From positions 1-20,457 of IMG/VR virus record IMGVR_UViG_3300031758_000710: DNA of 20,457 nt. The stretch is one strand, 5' to 3'. The notes beneath the pieces are model-generated. The model had not been told where the DNA came from and made no database searches. It was given only the letters and a program-made list of their open reading frames with translations. Within the stretch, counting starts at the first letter, position 1. Each line of letters opens with the position of its first letter. The translations under genes were made by a program, and so were the position numbers. The DNA is from a virus. Positions 13,891 to 20,457 of the stretch are shown one piece after another.

Positions 13891-14453
13891 TGCGATAGCT
13901 CAGCAATGTGCTGCTTGTGCAGCGCAATAAGACGATCACGTTCTGCCGCCAGAGCTTTCTTCTGCTCCGCCAGCGTGGCCGCTGCGCGATCCAGTTCAGC
14001 CGCACGAACATCAAACGCCGCTACCCGCGCGGCCAACTCATCTGCCGCTTGATTGAGCGCCTGCTCTCGTTTGGCAACTGCCGCGACCTGCTCTGCTGCG
14101 TCCGCTTCCAGCTTCTGCGCAGCGGTGGTCATCTGCGCAGCTTTCACTTTTGCAGTGTCCACGACATCTTTGGCAGCGGCCTTAGCTTCTTGCTTGGTCT
14201 TCGCAGCGTCTTGCTTGGCTTCCGCCAACTCCTTGGCAGCGGCGGCGCGATCCGCGTCAACCTGCTCGCGCAGGGTAAGGATCTCAGTTGCCGGCCCTAC
14301 GAGTGCCAAGACCTTGTTGTACTCGTCAGTTGCCTGCTGCAGCGCAGCCATCTTGTCAGCGTAGGCCGTCGGGTCCGCCAACAAAGACAACATCTTGAAG
14401 GTCTTGGCAACGTCGTTGTCGGGCGCTGCTCCGCTAATTCCCGTGGCGATCAT
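13887..14453 (-). CDS. Ala/Lys-rich coiled-coil phage protein
   Basis: This is a 188-residue protein, ATG at 14453 overlapping the preceding TGA (ATGA). From about residue 62 to the end it is a nearly unbroken helix with heptad spacing, rich in Ala, Lys, Glu and Gln (for example TLREQVDADRAAAAKELAEA and KREQALNQAADELAARVAAF). The first 55 residues hold KTFKMLSLLADPTAYADKMA, a small helical head. No membrane span or enzyme motif is present. Its place after the capsid gene suggests a minor virion rod or an assembly factor. It is not the main scaffold, which is found upstream at 17692-18621. Confidence 0.82.
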   Translation of the reverse strand: MIATGISGAAPDNDVAKTFKMLSLLADPTAYADKMAALQQATDEYNKVLALVGPATEILTLREQVDADRAAAAKELAEAKQDAAKTKQEAKAAAKDVVDTAKVKAAQMTTAAQKLEADAAEQVAAVAKREQALNQAADELAARVAAFDVRAAELDRAAATLAEQKKALAAERDRLIALHKQHIAELSQ

Positions 14454-14779
14454 ACCCCCGGACCTCCGGCCTGAATGATGGTCAGCCGCGTTGTGCCGGT
14501 ACCAGAGTTCATCACCAAACGCACCCCTCGAACAGGGTACGCGATGTTGGAATCCAGACTACCAGCTTGCGAGGTAAGGCTAGGGTGATTAACCCAGTTA
14601 CCGCTTGCGGGATCGTAGCCGGGAGCGAACACATCGTCAAAGGTGTACTGCACGGTGTAGTTCACCGTGCCCGTGACCGTGACACCCAGCGCGATGTTGA
14701 ACGGCGACATGTAGTGGTCCAGCGGACACACGCTGGACGTACTAGCTGCACCGCTGAGCGTGAAAACTACTGGACGCAT
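14450..14779 (-). CDS. Small beta-rich phage structural protein
   Basis: This is a 109-residue protein, ATG at 14779, with a strong GAGGAGG ribosome site just after a hairpin (14792-14809). The start MRPVVFTLSGAASTSSVCPL leads into strands (NIALGVTVTGTVNYTVQYTF) and closes with VRGVRLVMNSGTGTTRLTII. This beta-sandwich-like pattern is common in small virion proteins that decorate heads or plug tails. No motif fixes the role. The strong ribosome site suggests high expression, consistent with a structural protein. Confidence 0.78.
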   Translation of the reverse strand: MRPVVFTLSGAASTSSVCPLDHYMSPFNIALGVTVTGTVNYTVQYTFDDVFAPGYDPASGNWVNHPSLTSQAGSLDSNIAYPVRGVRLVMNSGTGTTRLTIIQAGGPGV

Positions 14780-14791
14780 TGTGCCTCCTCA

Positions 14792-14809
14792 ATCGTGCCT
14801 AAGCACGAT
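14792..14809 (-). promoter_or_regulatory. Hairpin next to the ribosome-binding site of the 14450-14779 gene
   Basis: A perfect 7-bp stem (ATCGTGC / GCACGAT) with a 4-base loop overlaps the stop codon of the preceding gene and ends a base before the GAGGAGG ribosome site on the minus strand. There is no U-run, so it is not an intrinsic terminator. It could protect the mRNA end or affect translation start; this is an inference from structure only. Confidence 0.55.
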
Positions 14810-15315
14810 CAGTAGCTGCTCGGGGCGGGGACTTGTGCGCCGTTGTCAAGACGCTGCTGATAGACCACCGTGATCGCGATCTGGCCTGCCGTCGGGTTAC
14901 CCGTGGTGGCAGTGAAGGTGGCCTGCACCGGAACATCGACCGTTCCGATGTTGTCGAGCGCCGCGACTTTGCCCGAGATGGCCGTGTCGACTGTGGCCTG
15001 CGTCACACGCGCCACCGCAGTGCCGGTGTTGAACGACGCCGCGAATTCAGCAGCAGACCCCGACTTGCCGATCTGCACGCCGACCTGCGTCACACCACCG
15101 CCCGAAATGGTGGTCAGCACTTCAGGGATGAAGTTCAGGATCTTGGAACCGGCCGGGAGGGTGAAAAGCGTCTGTGCGACCGGGGCGGCGGTCAGCGCAA
15201 CACCAGAGACGTTGACGTACGCCGTGCGCGACAGGGTGACGAGGCCGGTGTTCTCACCGGGTGCGTAGCGGACGGTGCCGGCACGAACCGGCCCGGAAAT
15301 GGTGGCGAAGCCCAT
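14809..15315 (-). CDS. Beta-rich phage virion protein, possible head decoration
   Basis: This is a 168-residue protein, ATG at 15315, with GAGGA as ribosome site. It is the first gene after the terminator that follows the capsid gene. The sequence is almost all short strands: VALTAAPVAQTLFTLPAGSK, ILNFIPEVLTTISGGGVTQV, VPVQATFTATTGNPTAGQIA and a closing ITVVYQQRL. It has no Cys and few charges in the core. The pattern and location fit a capsid-surface or tail-tip protein of jelly-roll or Ig-like type. I do not recognise a named family. Confidence 0.76.
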   Translation of the reverse strand: MGFATISGPVRAGTVRYAPGENTGLVTLSRTAYVNVSGVALTAAPVAQTLFTLPAGSKILNFIPEVLTTISGGGVTQVGVQIGKSGSAAEFAASFNTGTAVARVTQATVDTAISGKVAALDNIGTVDVPVQATFTATTGNPTAGQIAITVVYQQRLDNGAQVPAPSSY

Positions 15316-15411
15316 GGCTTGTCCTCAGTCTGCGCCCGCCGTCTTGAGGAAAATCTGCCGAGTCAGTCGACGGGCTGTGATAGGTCTCGGTTAAACCAAG
15401 GCTAGCATAAA
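15316..15411. other. Non-coding spacer between terminator and next gene
   Basis: With the terminator, this is the longest gene-free stretch in the window (143 bases between the two genes). I see the ribosome site of the 14809-15315 gene and a SalI-type palindrome, but no convincing -35/-10 pair on the minus strand. A promoter here would make sense after the terminator, but only a weak TTGGTT without a matching -10 can be found. Confidence 0.5.
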
Positions 15412-15413
15412 AG

Positions 15414-15438
15414 AAACGGCCCCACAAGGGGGCCGTTT
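15414..15438 (-). terminator. Intrinsic terminator after the major capsid gene
   Basis: A perfect 10-bp stem (AAACGGCCCC / GGGGCCGTTT) with a 5-base loop starts 21 bases past the capsid stop on the minus strand. It is followed by a T-rich run (TTTCTTTTA). GC-rich base, short loop and T-run fit a rho-independent terminator for minus-strand transcription. The opposite strand has an A-rich flank, but no gene is supported on it here. Confidence 0.88.
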
Positions 15439-15458
15439 GTGCTGCTACTTCGTGTTGC

Positions 15459-16370
15459 TTAGCTCGAACCGGGCGAGCCGTAGATGCCCAGCGGATCGCT
15501 GACGCCGAAGCTGTAACGCTCACGGGCCTTGTAGCGAACATTGCCGGTATCGAAATCGCCGTCCATGCTGGTAGACAGCTTGGTGCGGACGAAGTGCTTC
15601 ATACCGTTAGGCACGTCCGTGGTGAGGAACCACGCATTGCTGTCGGTCAGGAAGTGGTTGACCGTGTAGCCGCCGGGGATCGACCCGTTGTTCTTCAGCG
15701 CGTTGATGTCGTTGTCCGTGGTGCCGACGCGCAGGTTGGTTTCCAGCAGTCGGGTGGCGACGAACATCAGGGCCGGCGGGATGATCAGCTTCTTCGGCTT
15801 GGCAGCGATCAGCAGACCCTTCTCGTCCGTCCACGCCGCGATCTGAATGACTGCCGCTTCGAGCGAAGTCTCGTTCAGGTCCGCCGCCGTAGCAGGACGA
15901 TTGCTGTTGACGCCACCGGACACGAGCGGGTGGGCCGTGCTGAACAGGCTGACACCATCGCCGTAGACCACGGTAGACGAGAAGCCTTGGTTCAGCAGAT
16001 TGGCCGCTTTGACCTGCTTGGTGTAGGCCATACCACGGGCCAGCGCCTTGGTGTACCGGGCACTGAGGCTGTCGTAGAGGTTGTCCTCCACAGCTTCCTC
16101 GGTGATCGAGAAACCGAGCGCGATGGTCTCGTGGTTGTAGCGAGCAGTCCACGCTTCCTGCGCGTTGTCGTACTGGATCGCGGAGCCTTCGGCCTTGACC
16201 GGCGCTGCACCGAAACCGGCCAGCTTGGTCTCTTCCTCGAAGCTACGTTCCGAAGACTCGGTTTCGTAGATCTCCTTGTGCTCCTCGCCGTAGCGAGCGT
16301 ACTCCAGACCGAACAGCGCGTTAAGCCCCGGCAGGAGTTCCTTCAGCAGTTGGGCACGGGTAATTGCCAT
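15459..16370 (-). CDS. Major capsid protein (HK97 fold, Mu gpT-like group)
   Basis: This is a 303-residue protein from ATG at 16370, with a GAGGAG ribosome site. It is the shell protein of the head. Features typical of this capsid group are the N-arm and E-loop region (YETESSERSFEEETKLAGFG), then TARYNHETIALGFSITEEAV where Mu-gpT-like proteins have the same segment. Further along are LLNQGFSSTVVYGDGVSLFS, the P-domain stretch KPKKLIIPPALMFVATRLLE, and the closing RYKARERYSFGVSDPLGIYG. No protease gene or propeptide is visible; a scaffold gene lies two genes upstream. The terminator directly downstream suggests that this gene sits at the end of a highly expressed transcript. Confidence 0.93.
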   Translation of the reverse strand: MAITRAQLLKELLPGLNALFGLEYARYGEEHKEIYETESSERSFEEETKLAGFGAAPVKAEGSAIQYDNAQEAWTARYNHETIALGFSITEEAVEDNLYDSLSARYTKALARGMAYTKQVKAANLLNQGFSSTVVYGDGVSLFSTAHPLVSGGVNSNRPATAADLNETSLEAAVIQIAAWTDEKGLLIAAKPKKLIIPPALMFVATRLLETNLRVGTTDNDINALKNNGSIPGGYTVNHFLTDSNAWFLTTDVPNGMKHFVRTKLSTSMDGDFDTGNVRYKARERYSFGVSDPLGIYGSPGSS

Positions 16371-16382
16371 GATGAATTCTCC

Positions 16383-17243
16383 TCAGATGCCGGTTGCGAA
16401 CTCGTAGGAGTGGTAACCGGAGTTCCACTTCACGAGGACTTCGGGGTAGCCGACGAAAGTCAGCGTGGTCGCGGTAGCGATGGTCACCGACTTGGAGATC
16501 GTCACCGTCGTGCCGTTCACGTTGGTCACGGTGCAGTAGTCGCCCGGACGCGCATTGGTCACGTTGGGAACGATCAGCTGCATACCCGCCTGCAGGCCGG
16601 CGATGGCCGAAGACAGAGTGACCGTGGTGGTCGAGGACGTACCGGAACCGACGAGGGTTACCGCCGTCTCAGGCACCACACCGACGATACGGAACGGACG
16701 CGCCGCCGCTTGACGCACGTTACCCGTGCCATTGGTCGGCTGATCGCCCGAGACGCCCATCACCGAGTTGCCGGTGAGCGTGTTGCCCGTGCCGCCCGTG
16801 ACGCAGTAGACGTTGGTGCCGACGAAGTTCTGGTTGACGTAGCCGACCGTCGTCGCCGTGTTGGACAGACCAGCCGAAGGCTGACCAATCGCAACCGACT
16901 TGAAGACGGCGTACGGGTCGTCCACCACGAAGGCCATCGCATCATTCGCGAGCGTGCCAGAAGGCCAGTACTGCGCGAAGAGCTTCTGACCCGTCGAGGG
17001 GTTGGTGTAGGAACAGCCCACGAACACACCGACCTGACCGGCGCGCGCCGTGGTGGTGGTCGAGGTGGTCATGCCGGTGACAGTGACAACGCCAGCCGCA
17101 AGTTCAACGAGATCGCCGTTGAAGATGTTGGCAGCGTAGCCGTAGCCAATCGGCACTTGGCGGATTGCGCCAGCGTACGGGTACCCCGAAAGCTGATTGA
17201 CGGGGTTGAAACCGTACGGAGCGTCAACAAGGGGATATGCCAT
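16383..17243 (-). CDS. Probable capsid decoration / accessory head protein
   Basis: This is a 286-residue protein, ATG at 17243, immediately before the capsid gene with 12 bases between. The start AYPLVDAPYGFNPVNQLSGY and the block GYGYAANIFNGDLVELAAG open a beta-rich protein with repeated Thr-rich strands (TVTLSSAIAGLQAGMQLIVP and GDYCTVTNVNGTTVTISKSV). It ends VLVKWNSGYHSYEFATGI. Proteins of this type just upstream of the capsid gene are a recurring feature of uncultured phages by my recollection, and are usually read as cement or decoration proteins. No enzyme motif is present. A minor head protein is the alternative. Confidence 0.78.
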   Translation of the reverse strand: MAYPLVDAPYGFNPVNQLSGYPYAGAIRQVPIGYGYAANIFNGDLVELAAGVVTVTGMTTSTTTTARAGQVGVFVGCSYTNPSTGQKLFAQYWPSGTLANDAMAFVVDDPYAVFKSVAIGQPSAGLSNTATTVGYVNQNFVGTNVYCVTGGTGNTLTGNSVMGVSGDQPTNGTGNVRQAAARPFRIVGVVPETAVTLVGSGTSSTTTVTLSSAIAGLQAGMQLIVPNVTNARPGDYCTVTNVNGTTVTISKSVTIATATTLTFVGYPEVLVKWNSGYHSYEFATGI

Positions 17244-17258
17244 GTTTGACTCCTGTGT

Positions 17259-17699
17259 TTAAGAACCGCGTCCGAACGACACTTCCGTCTTACGCTGCGC
17301 AAACAGCGGCATCCGTGCATCATTCTCGCGCATGAAGTTTCGGTCCACCGACTCCGTCTGGTCTGCCGTCTGACGAGCATAGTACTCGTCTCGGGCCCGG
17401 GCGATTTCGGCAGAAATCTTGCACAACACCAGTCCCCCGATTTCGATGTTCCCGCTCGCGTTGACCGCACCGGGGACCGCAATCTCGGGATGATCCTCGG
17501 CTTTGACCGGAACCCAGCCTTCACGGAACTTCTGCGAAGTGTTGCGGGGGTCCGCCGTGCCAAGAACGTGGGTTGCTACCCACCGAAACGCCCAGCCGGC
17601 CTGCGGGGCAGGATCAGGCAGCGTCGACGGGGGCTTGTACTCGAATCGTTGGGTCTTTTCGCGGGACACCAGATCCCGGGGGGTGCGCTGATCAGCCAT
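17259..17699 (-). CDS. Conserved phage head-region protein, unknown function
   Basis: This is a 146-residue protein, ATG at 17699, overlapping the scaffold stop by 8 bases. It is polar with an N-terminal segment (TPRDLVSREKTQRFEYKPPS), a central block (FREGWVPVKAEDHPEIAVPG, then GNIEIGGLVLCKISAEIARA) and an end of MRENDARMPLFAQRKTEVSF. I recall this block order in phage genomes between scaffold and capsid genes. No catalytic or metal site is visible. A co-scaffold or minor head role is inferred from place and overlap. Confidence 0.8.
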   Translation of the reverse strand: MADQRTPRDLVSREKTQRFEYKPPSTLPDPAPQAGWAFRWVATHVLGTADPRNTSQKFREGWVPVKAEDHPEIAVPGAVNASGNIEIGGLVLCKISAEIARARDEYYARQTADQTESVDRNFMRENDARMPLFAQRKTEVSFGRGS

Positions 17700-18621
17700 T
17701 GGCTCGCTCCAGTTTGAGAACTTCCGCTGCGTATTGCTGCGGAGTCAGGTTGTACTTCCTTGCCAGCGCAAGCTGCGTCGGCGTCAACTGAATTCTCTTG
17801 CTGCCCGTACTCCGGGCACTGGGGGCGACCACGCTTGCCGGCCTACTGTCCGGTTTGTCAGCGGCGTTGTTGCGAGACTTGCCGAAGAATTTCGGGAAGG
17901 TCTCACGAAGGCGAGCATCAACTTGCTCGAAGTACTGCTCAGTGCGAGGGTCGAGCCCTTCCCGCACCAGCCGCTTGTGCAGCCCGAGTGCGTAGAGAGT
18001 CATGTCCTCGTGTTCTGCGTCACCAAACCACTGGTTCTGTGCTTGCCAGCGCAAGGTCCGCTCATCGAGCTGGGGCTTGGGTTCAGCAGGTTGTTGCTGT
18101 TGTACCACAGGCTGTTCGCGCTGTAAAGCGGGCTGGCGCTTTTGGAGTATCCGCGCCTGCTGCTGCCGCAGTTTGGCGTCGGCCAGCGCCTCCTGCGCTG
18201 CCACAATGGCGTCCGTGTCGAACGCGTCGTGGGCGGCTTTGAGACGCTGCTTGGCTTTTTCCACGTCGGCGTCAGCGGCATTGACTGCTGTCGTCGCGAG
18301 CTTGCTGGCGCCAAGCGTGTTCTGCAGACGCAGTCGCTTGTTCTCCTCCACCATCGCGGCGGCGATGCGCTCAAGCTCCTGCTTCTCTCGTGCGAGCGCT
18401 TCCTTGGCACGACGCTCGTCGTGGCGGGCGTGTGTAAGCTCTTTGATGCGCTTCTGCACGCCTTCCGAGTAGCTTGATAGCTCGTCGTCCGTAGGCTCTT
18501 CTACGGGCTTATCGAGCGGCTTGCGGCCTCGATCTGCCTCAGGGGTGTCATCCACCACCTCGATTTCGATCTCGTCGTTGGCCGAAGTTACTTCCACTTC
18601 GTTCTGGTTCTCGGTACTCAC
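17692..18621 (-). CDS. Capsid scaffolding protein (coiled coil)
   Basis: This is a 309-residue protein. The start is GTG at 18621, 6 bases from a GAGGAG ribosome site; an ATG at 18669 would overlap the previous gene by 38 bases. The N-terminal 50 residues are very acidic (NDEIEIEVVDDTPEADRGRK). A long coiled coil follows (residues about 55-175, for example HARHDERRAKEALAREKQEL), then a Gln-rich stretch (VVQQQQPAEPKPQLDERTLR), a helical block (WFGDAEHEDMTLYALGLHKR, YFEQVDARLRETFPKFFGKS) and a basic C-terminus (KRIQLTPTQLALARKYNLTP). Acidic N-terminus, coiled coil and basic tail, between portal and capsid genes, match phage scaffolds that line the procapsid and bind the capsid through the basic end. 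Confidence 0.88.
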   Translation of the reverse strand: MSTENQNEVEVTSANDEIEIEVVDDTPEADRGRKPLDKPVEEPTDDELSSYSEGVQKRIKELTHARHDERRAKEALAREKQELERIAAAMVEENKRLRLQNTLGASKLATTAVNAADADVEKAKQRLKAAHDAFDTDAIVAAQEALADAKLRQQQARILQKRQPALQREQPVVQQQQPAEPKPQLDERTLRWQAQNQWFGDAEHEDMTLYALGLHKRLVREGLDPRTEQYFEQVDARLRETFPKFFGKSRNNAADKPDSRPASVVAPSARSTGSKRIQLTPTQLALARKYNLTPQQYAAEVLKLERANG

Positions 18622-18631
18622 CGTTAGCTCC

Positions 18632-19066
18632 TCAAGCAGCGCGTGTGATGCCACGCGGATCTTCAACAACTGCGTCGATCTGGTCGTCGTTCAAGAGTCT
18701 GAACTCTTTGCCGTAGATCTTGAAACGCGTACCTGAGTAGGTACGGACCAGTATGAAATCACCCTTTTTGCACCACGGACCTGACGGAAACTTGGTGGTG
18801 TCCTTGTACGCCTCAGGCCCGACTTCAACGACGAACAGCACGGTAGTGGCGTGCTCTTCCATCTTCATGAAGCTGTCGGCCTTGACGATGCGCGAGTTCT
18901 CGAACGTATCTGCTACGTCAGGGACCATGCACAAGATTTTCCAGCCAGTTGGCTTGGGCAGCTGCTTGCCTTTAGCCTCGTCAGATGCGCCTTCAGGCGG
19001 GGCGTCGAACGGCTGGATAGGCTCCGGCATCTCCATGCCGGGCAGGGTGAGTTGTTCAGTCATCAT
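18632..19066 (-). CDS. GroES-like phage co-chaperonin
   Basis: This is a 144-residue protein with two adjacent ATG candidates (19066, 19063), overlapping the previous stop. Residues 1-39 are an acidic Pro-rich extension. Residues 40-137 follow the Cpn10/GroES strand order: GWKILCMVPDV (start strand), a flexible segment at about 54-75 where the GroEL-binding mobile loop would be (FENSRIVKADSFMKMEEHAT), TVLFVVEVGPEAYKD (like GEVLAVGNG), KKGDFILVRTYSGTRFKIYG (like VGDIVIF...) and a final FRLLNDDQIDAVVED (like VLIMSESDILAIV). Family knowledge: T4 gp31 replaces host GroES so that GroEL can fold the capsid protein. Here the gene sits between portal and scaffold, which fits such a role. Homology is inferred by eye. 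Confidence 0.82.
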   Translation of the reverse strand: MMTEQLTLPGMEMPEPIQPFDAPPEGASDEAKGKQLPKPTGWKILCMVPDVADTFENSRIVKADSFMKMEEHATTVLFVVEVGPEAYKDTTKFPSGPWCKKGDFILVRTYSGTRFKIYGKEFRLLNDDQIDAVVEDPRGITRAA

Positions 19067-19253
19067 CGGAGCGTTGAACCTTTTCTAGCAGGGACAGTAG
19101 GTGAGCCTCTGCGTACGCCAGTCCCTGAATAACGCCGCAAAGGTGTTTGTAGTCTTCGTATGAACGACAGGCCCCGTTGGCCATGTCGTCCGCGTAGTTA
19201 TTCATGTCCTTGCGCAGCTGAGCGCGCAGAGCTTCTGCAAAGGACTGTATCAC
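19056..19253 (-). CDS. Small conserved phage protein after portal
   Basis: This is a 65-residue protein with a GTG start at 19253 that overlaps the portal's TGA (GTGA) and has an AAAGGA site with a 6-base spacer. The sequence is helical: FAEALRAQLRKDMNNYADDM, then ANGACRSYEDYKHLCGVIQG and LAYAEAHLLSLLEKVQRSDD. I recall this pattern (DDMAxGxCxSYExYKxLxGxIxGLAxAExxLL) from many phages between portal and scaffold. Two Cys are not arranged as a metal site. Function is unknown; a portal or assembly accessory is possible. Confidence 0.82.
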   Translation of the reverse strand: MIQSFAEALRAQLRKDMNNYADDMANGACRSYEDYKHLCGVIQGLAYAEAHLLSLLEKVQRSDDD

Positions 19254-20457
19254 GTCCTATCCTTTCGCGTTTGCTGCTTTGACTTGGCAATGTCAATACC
19301 CATCCTGACACCTTCGCGCTCTTGATCTGCTGCCAACTTCGTTTGCTTGGCACGAATGTCGGCACCCAGCTTGGTAGCTTCAAGCTGCAGTCGGCCGGAG
19401 ACCTCTTCACGCTTAAGATCGATTTCGTCTGCTTTGGCCGCAGCATCAGCAGCAAGCTTCTGTGCTTTAAGCTGAAGCTCCTGCATCTTAAGCTGCAGTT
19501 CTTGCATCTGGATCTGGATAAGCGGGTCTTGGGCTTGCTGCTGTGCTTGTTGCTGCGCCGCGATGGACTGACTGTTCGCCAGCACCTGTTGTGCCGCCTG
19601 CGCGAGCATGGGTGCCAGCGCTTTCTCCGCTTCGGGCGAGAAGTTCTCCTCGGGGTCTGGCAGCGTGTACCCAAGACGCTCCTCGACTTTGACGCGGTAA
19701 GCGTACCCAAGGTGCTCGGCGATGTGGGCGTGCAGTGCGCCGGAGATGATCTGCGCCTGCGGGTTCTGCCCGAGCGTCTGTGCCAGCAAGGGGTCGTTGA
19801 GCATTGACAGGTGCACCGAGAGGTGCGCTTCGTGGTCCTGTTGCAGGAAAGCCTTCGTGGGCTTGCCCTTGAGCACGTTCATGTTCTCGGTGACCGGGTC
19901 GGTCGGCTTCATGTCGTCGGGCAACGGCACGAGCTTCTCGGCGTTCTTGATCCCCAGCACCTCCAGCATGCCCCGGTGCAGCTGCGGAAGGTCGTAGATC
20001 TGCGGAGCCATCTGCGCAAGCTGGATGGCCGACTGGTACTGCACGACCCGCTGAGCCAGCGTGGCCGCGTTGGGGTCGCTGACCGGGATGACCTCCACCA
20101 TGCTGAAGTCCCGCTTGCGAGCGCGGGGGCGGTCGTCGGTGGGGTCAGTCTCGTAGTCGTACTCCTCGCTCGCGTCGTCGCGGATGATGTCGCGAATCAG
20201 GCTCAGTTCCTGTTTGAGCGAGTCGTGCACACGCGCCTGCACGGCGGTCATGACCTTCAGCTGGCGCTCCAGCAGGGCCAGCATGGTGCCCACAGGCGCC
20301 TGCGCGGACATGTCCGACACTTTCATGTCGGCGGTCGAGGCGAAGCGTCGTGCCTCCTCCACGATGCCGTTGAGCAGGTTGAACAGCGTGGCGCTGGGCT
20401 CTTTGTACGGCAGCGGCAGGATGCTGTCGCGCAGGGGGCCCGAGCCTACGTCGGCGT
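19250..20457 (-). CDS. Portal protein, C-terminal 400 residues (partial, P22-type)
   Basis: The frame is open through the right edge, so the start lies beyond the window; the visible part is about 401 residues. The upstream block LPLPYKEPSATLFNLLNGIV followed by EEARRFASTADMKVSDM is a portal hallmark near the crown/wing helices. VGTMLALLERQLKVMTAVQA and LKQELSLIRDIIRDDASEEY follow. The C-terminus is long, helical and Gln/Ala-rich (QALQMQELQL-type repeats, residues about 290-340 of the visible part), like the barrel/coiled-coil end of P22-type portals. The portal is the dodecamer that DNA passes through. The terminase genes are expected just past the right edge. Confidence 0.92.
   Translation of the reverse strand, partial: ADVGSGPLRDSILPLPYKEPSATLFNLLNGIVEEARRFASTADMKVSDMSAQAPVGTMLALLERQLKVMTAVQARVHDSLKQELSLIRDIIRDDASEEYDYETDPTDDRPRARKRDFSMVEVIPVSDPNAATLAQRVVQYQSAIQLAQMAPQIYDLPQLHRGMLEVLGIKNAEKLVPLPDDMKPTDPVTENMNVLKGKPTKAFLQQDHEAHLSVHLSMLNDPLLAQTLGQNPQAQIISGALHAHIAEHLGYAYRVKVEERLGYTLPDPEENFSPEAEKALAPMLAQAAQQVLANSQSIAAQQQAQQQAQDPLIQIQMQELQLKMQELQLKAQKLAADAAAKADEIDLKREEVSGRLQLEATKLGADIRAKQTKLAADQEREGVRMGIDIAKSKQQTRKDRT

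Noticed and set aside
14792-14809. Intrinsic terminator
   Set aside because: There is no T-run after the stem on the minus strand; what follows is a ribosome site.
15316-15411. Minus-strand promoter after the capsid terminator
   Set aside because: Only a weak TTGGTT is seen, with no matching -10 at usual spacing.
15594-17249. 551-codon open frame on the plus strand
   Set aside because: It is antisense to the capsid and decoration genes, both well supported. Its Arg/Val/Asp-rich composition is what antisense of GC-ending codons gives, and it has no family motif.
18622-18669. ATG start for the scaffold at 18669
   Set aside because: It overlaps the co-chaperonin gene and has no ribosome site; GTG at 18621 has a strong GAGGAG.
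1-20457. tRNA, integrase, attachment site or insertion sequence
   Set aside because: I saw no cloverleaf-forming segment, transposase or integrase motif, or terminal inverted repeats in reading both strands; a dedicated scan was not possible.

Overview
The window is a stretch of a tailed double-stranded DNA phage (or prophage) genome covering the virion-structure and lysis genes. Every gene I can support reads on the minus strand, so transcription runs from base 20457 towards base 1. Genes are packed head to tail, many with ATGA, TAATG or GTGA stop/start overlaps, and the sequence is moderately GC-rich with many GC-ending codons. No host gene, tRNA, integrase or replication gene is visible. 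I infer a short-tailed (podovirus-like) phage of a Gram-negative, probably proteobacterial host. The grounds are a P22-type portal, two adaptor-like proteins, a P22-gp10-like hub, a GH24 lysozyme, and no recognisable tape measure, tail tube or tail terminator in 20 kb. The exact host cannot be read from the sequence, and a tape measure beyond the left edge is not excluded.

Layout in transcription order. (1) Head assembly, 20457-15459: portal (5' part off the right edge), a 65-residue small protein, a GroES-like co-chaperonin, a coiled-coil scaffold, a small conserved protein, a probable decoration protein and the major capsid protein. A strong intrinsic terminator follows the capsid gene (15414-15438). 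(2) Virion accessory genes, 15315-11719: two small beta-rich proteins, a coiled-coil protein, a protein with a polyglycine tract and a Val-Thr-Thr tandem repeat, and a 535-residue probable structural protein. (3) A cluster of small, mostly basic proteins, 11716-9753, including a one-helix membrane protein and two proteins that end in the same peptide motif. (4) Connector genes, 9751-7678: an adaptor-like protein, a protein with two CxxC pairs, two very short proteins missed by ordinary length cutoffs, and an SU10-type adaptor-like protein. (5) Fibre and lysis, 7676-1: a small structural protein, an 801-residue repeat fibre with a self-cleaving S74 chaperone, a small protein, a GT-A glycosyltransferase, a holin-like membrane protein, the lysozyme, a gp10-like hub, a jelly-roll-like protein, and the start of another virion protein that leaves the left edge.

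The genes fit together as one late region: build the procapsid on portal and scaffold with help from a phage co-chaperonin, close it with adaptors and hub, attach fibres that mature by self-cleavage, then lyse the cell. The least explained parts are the small-protein cluster with its shared C-terminal peptide, the co-chaperonin inside the head operon, and the glycosyltransferase beside the fibre.
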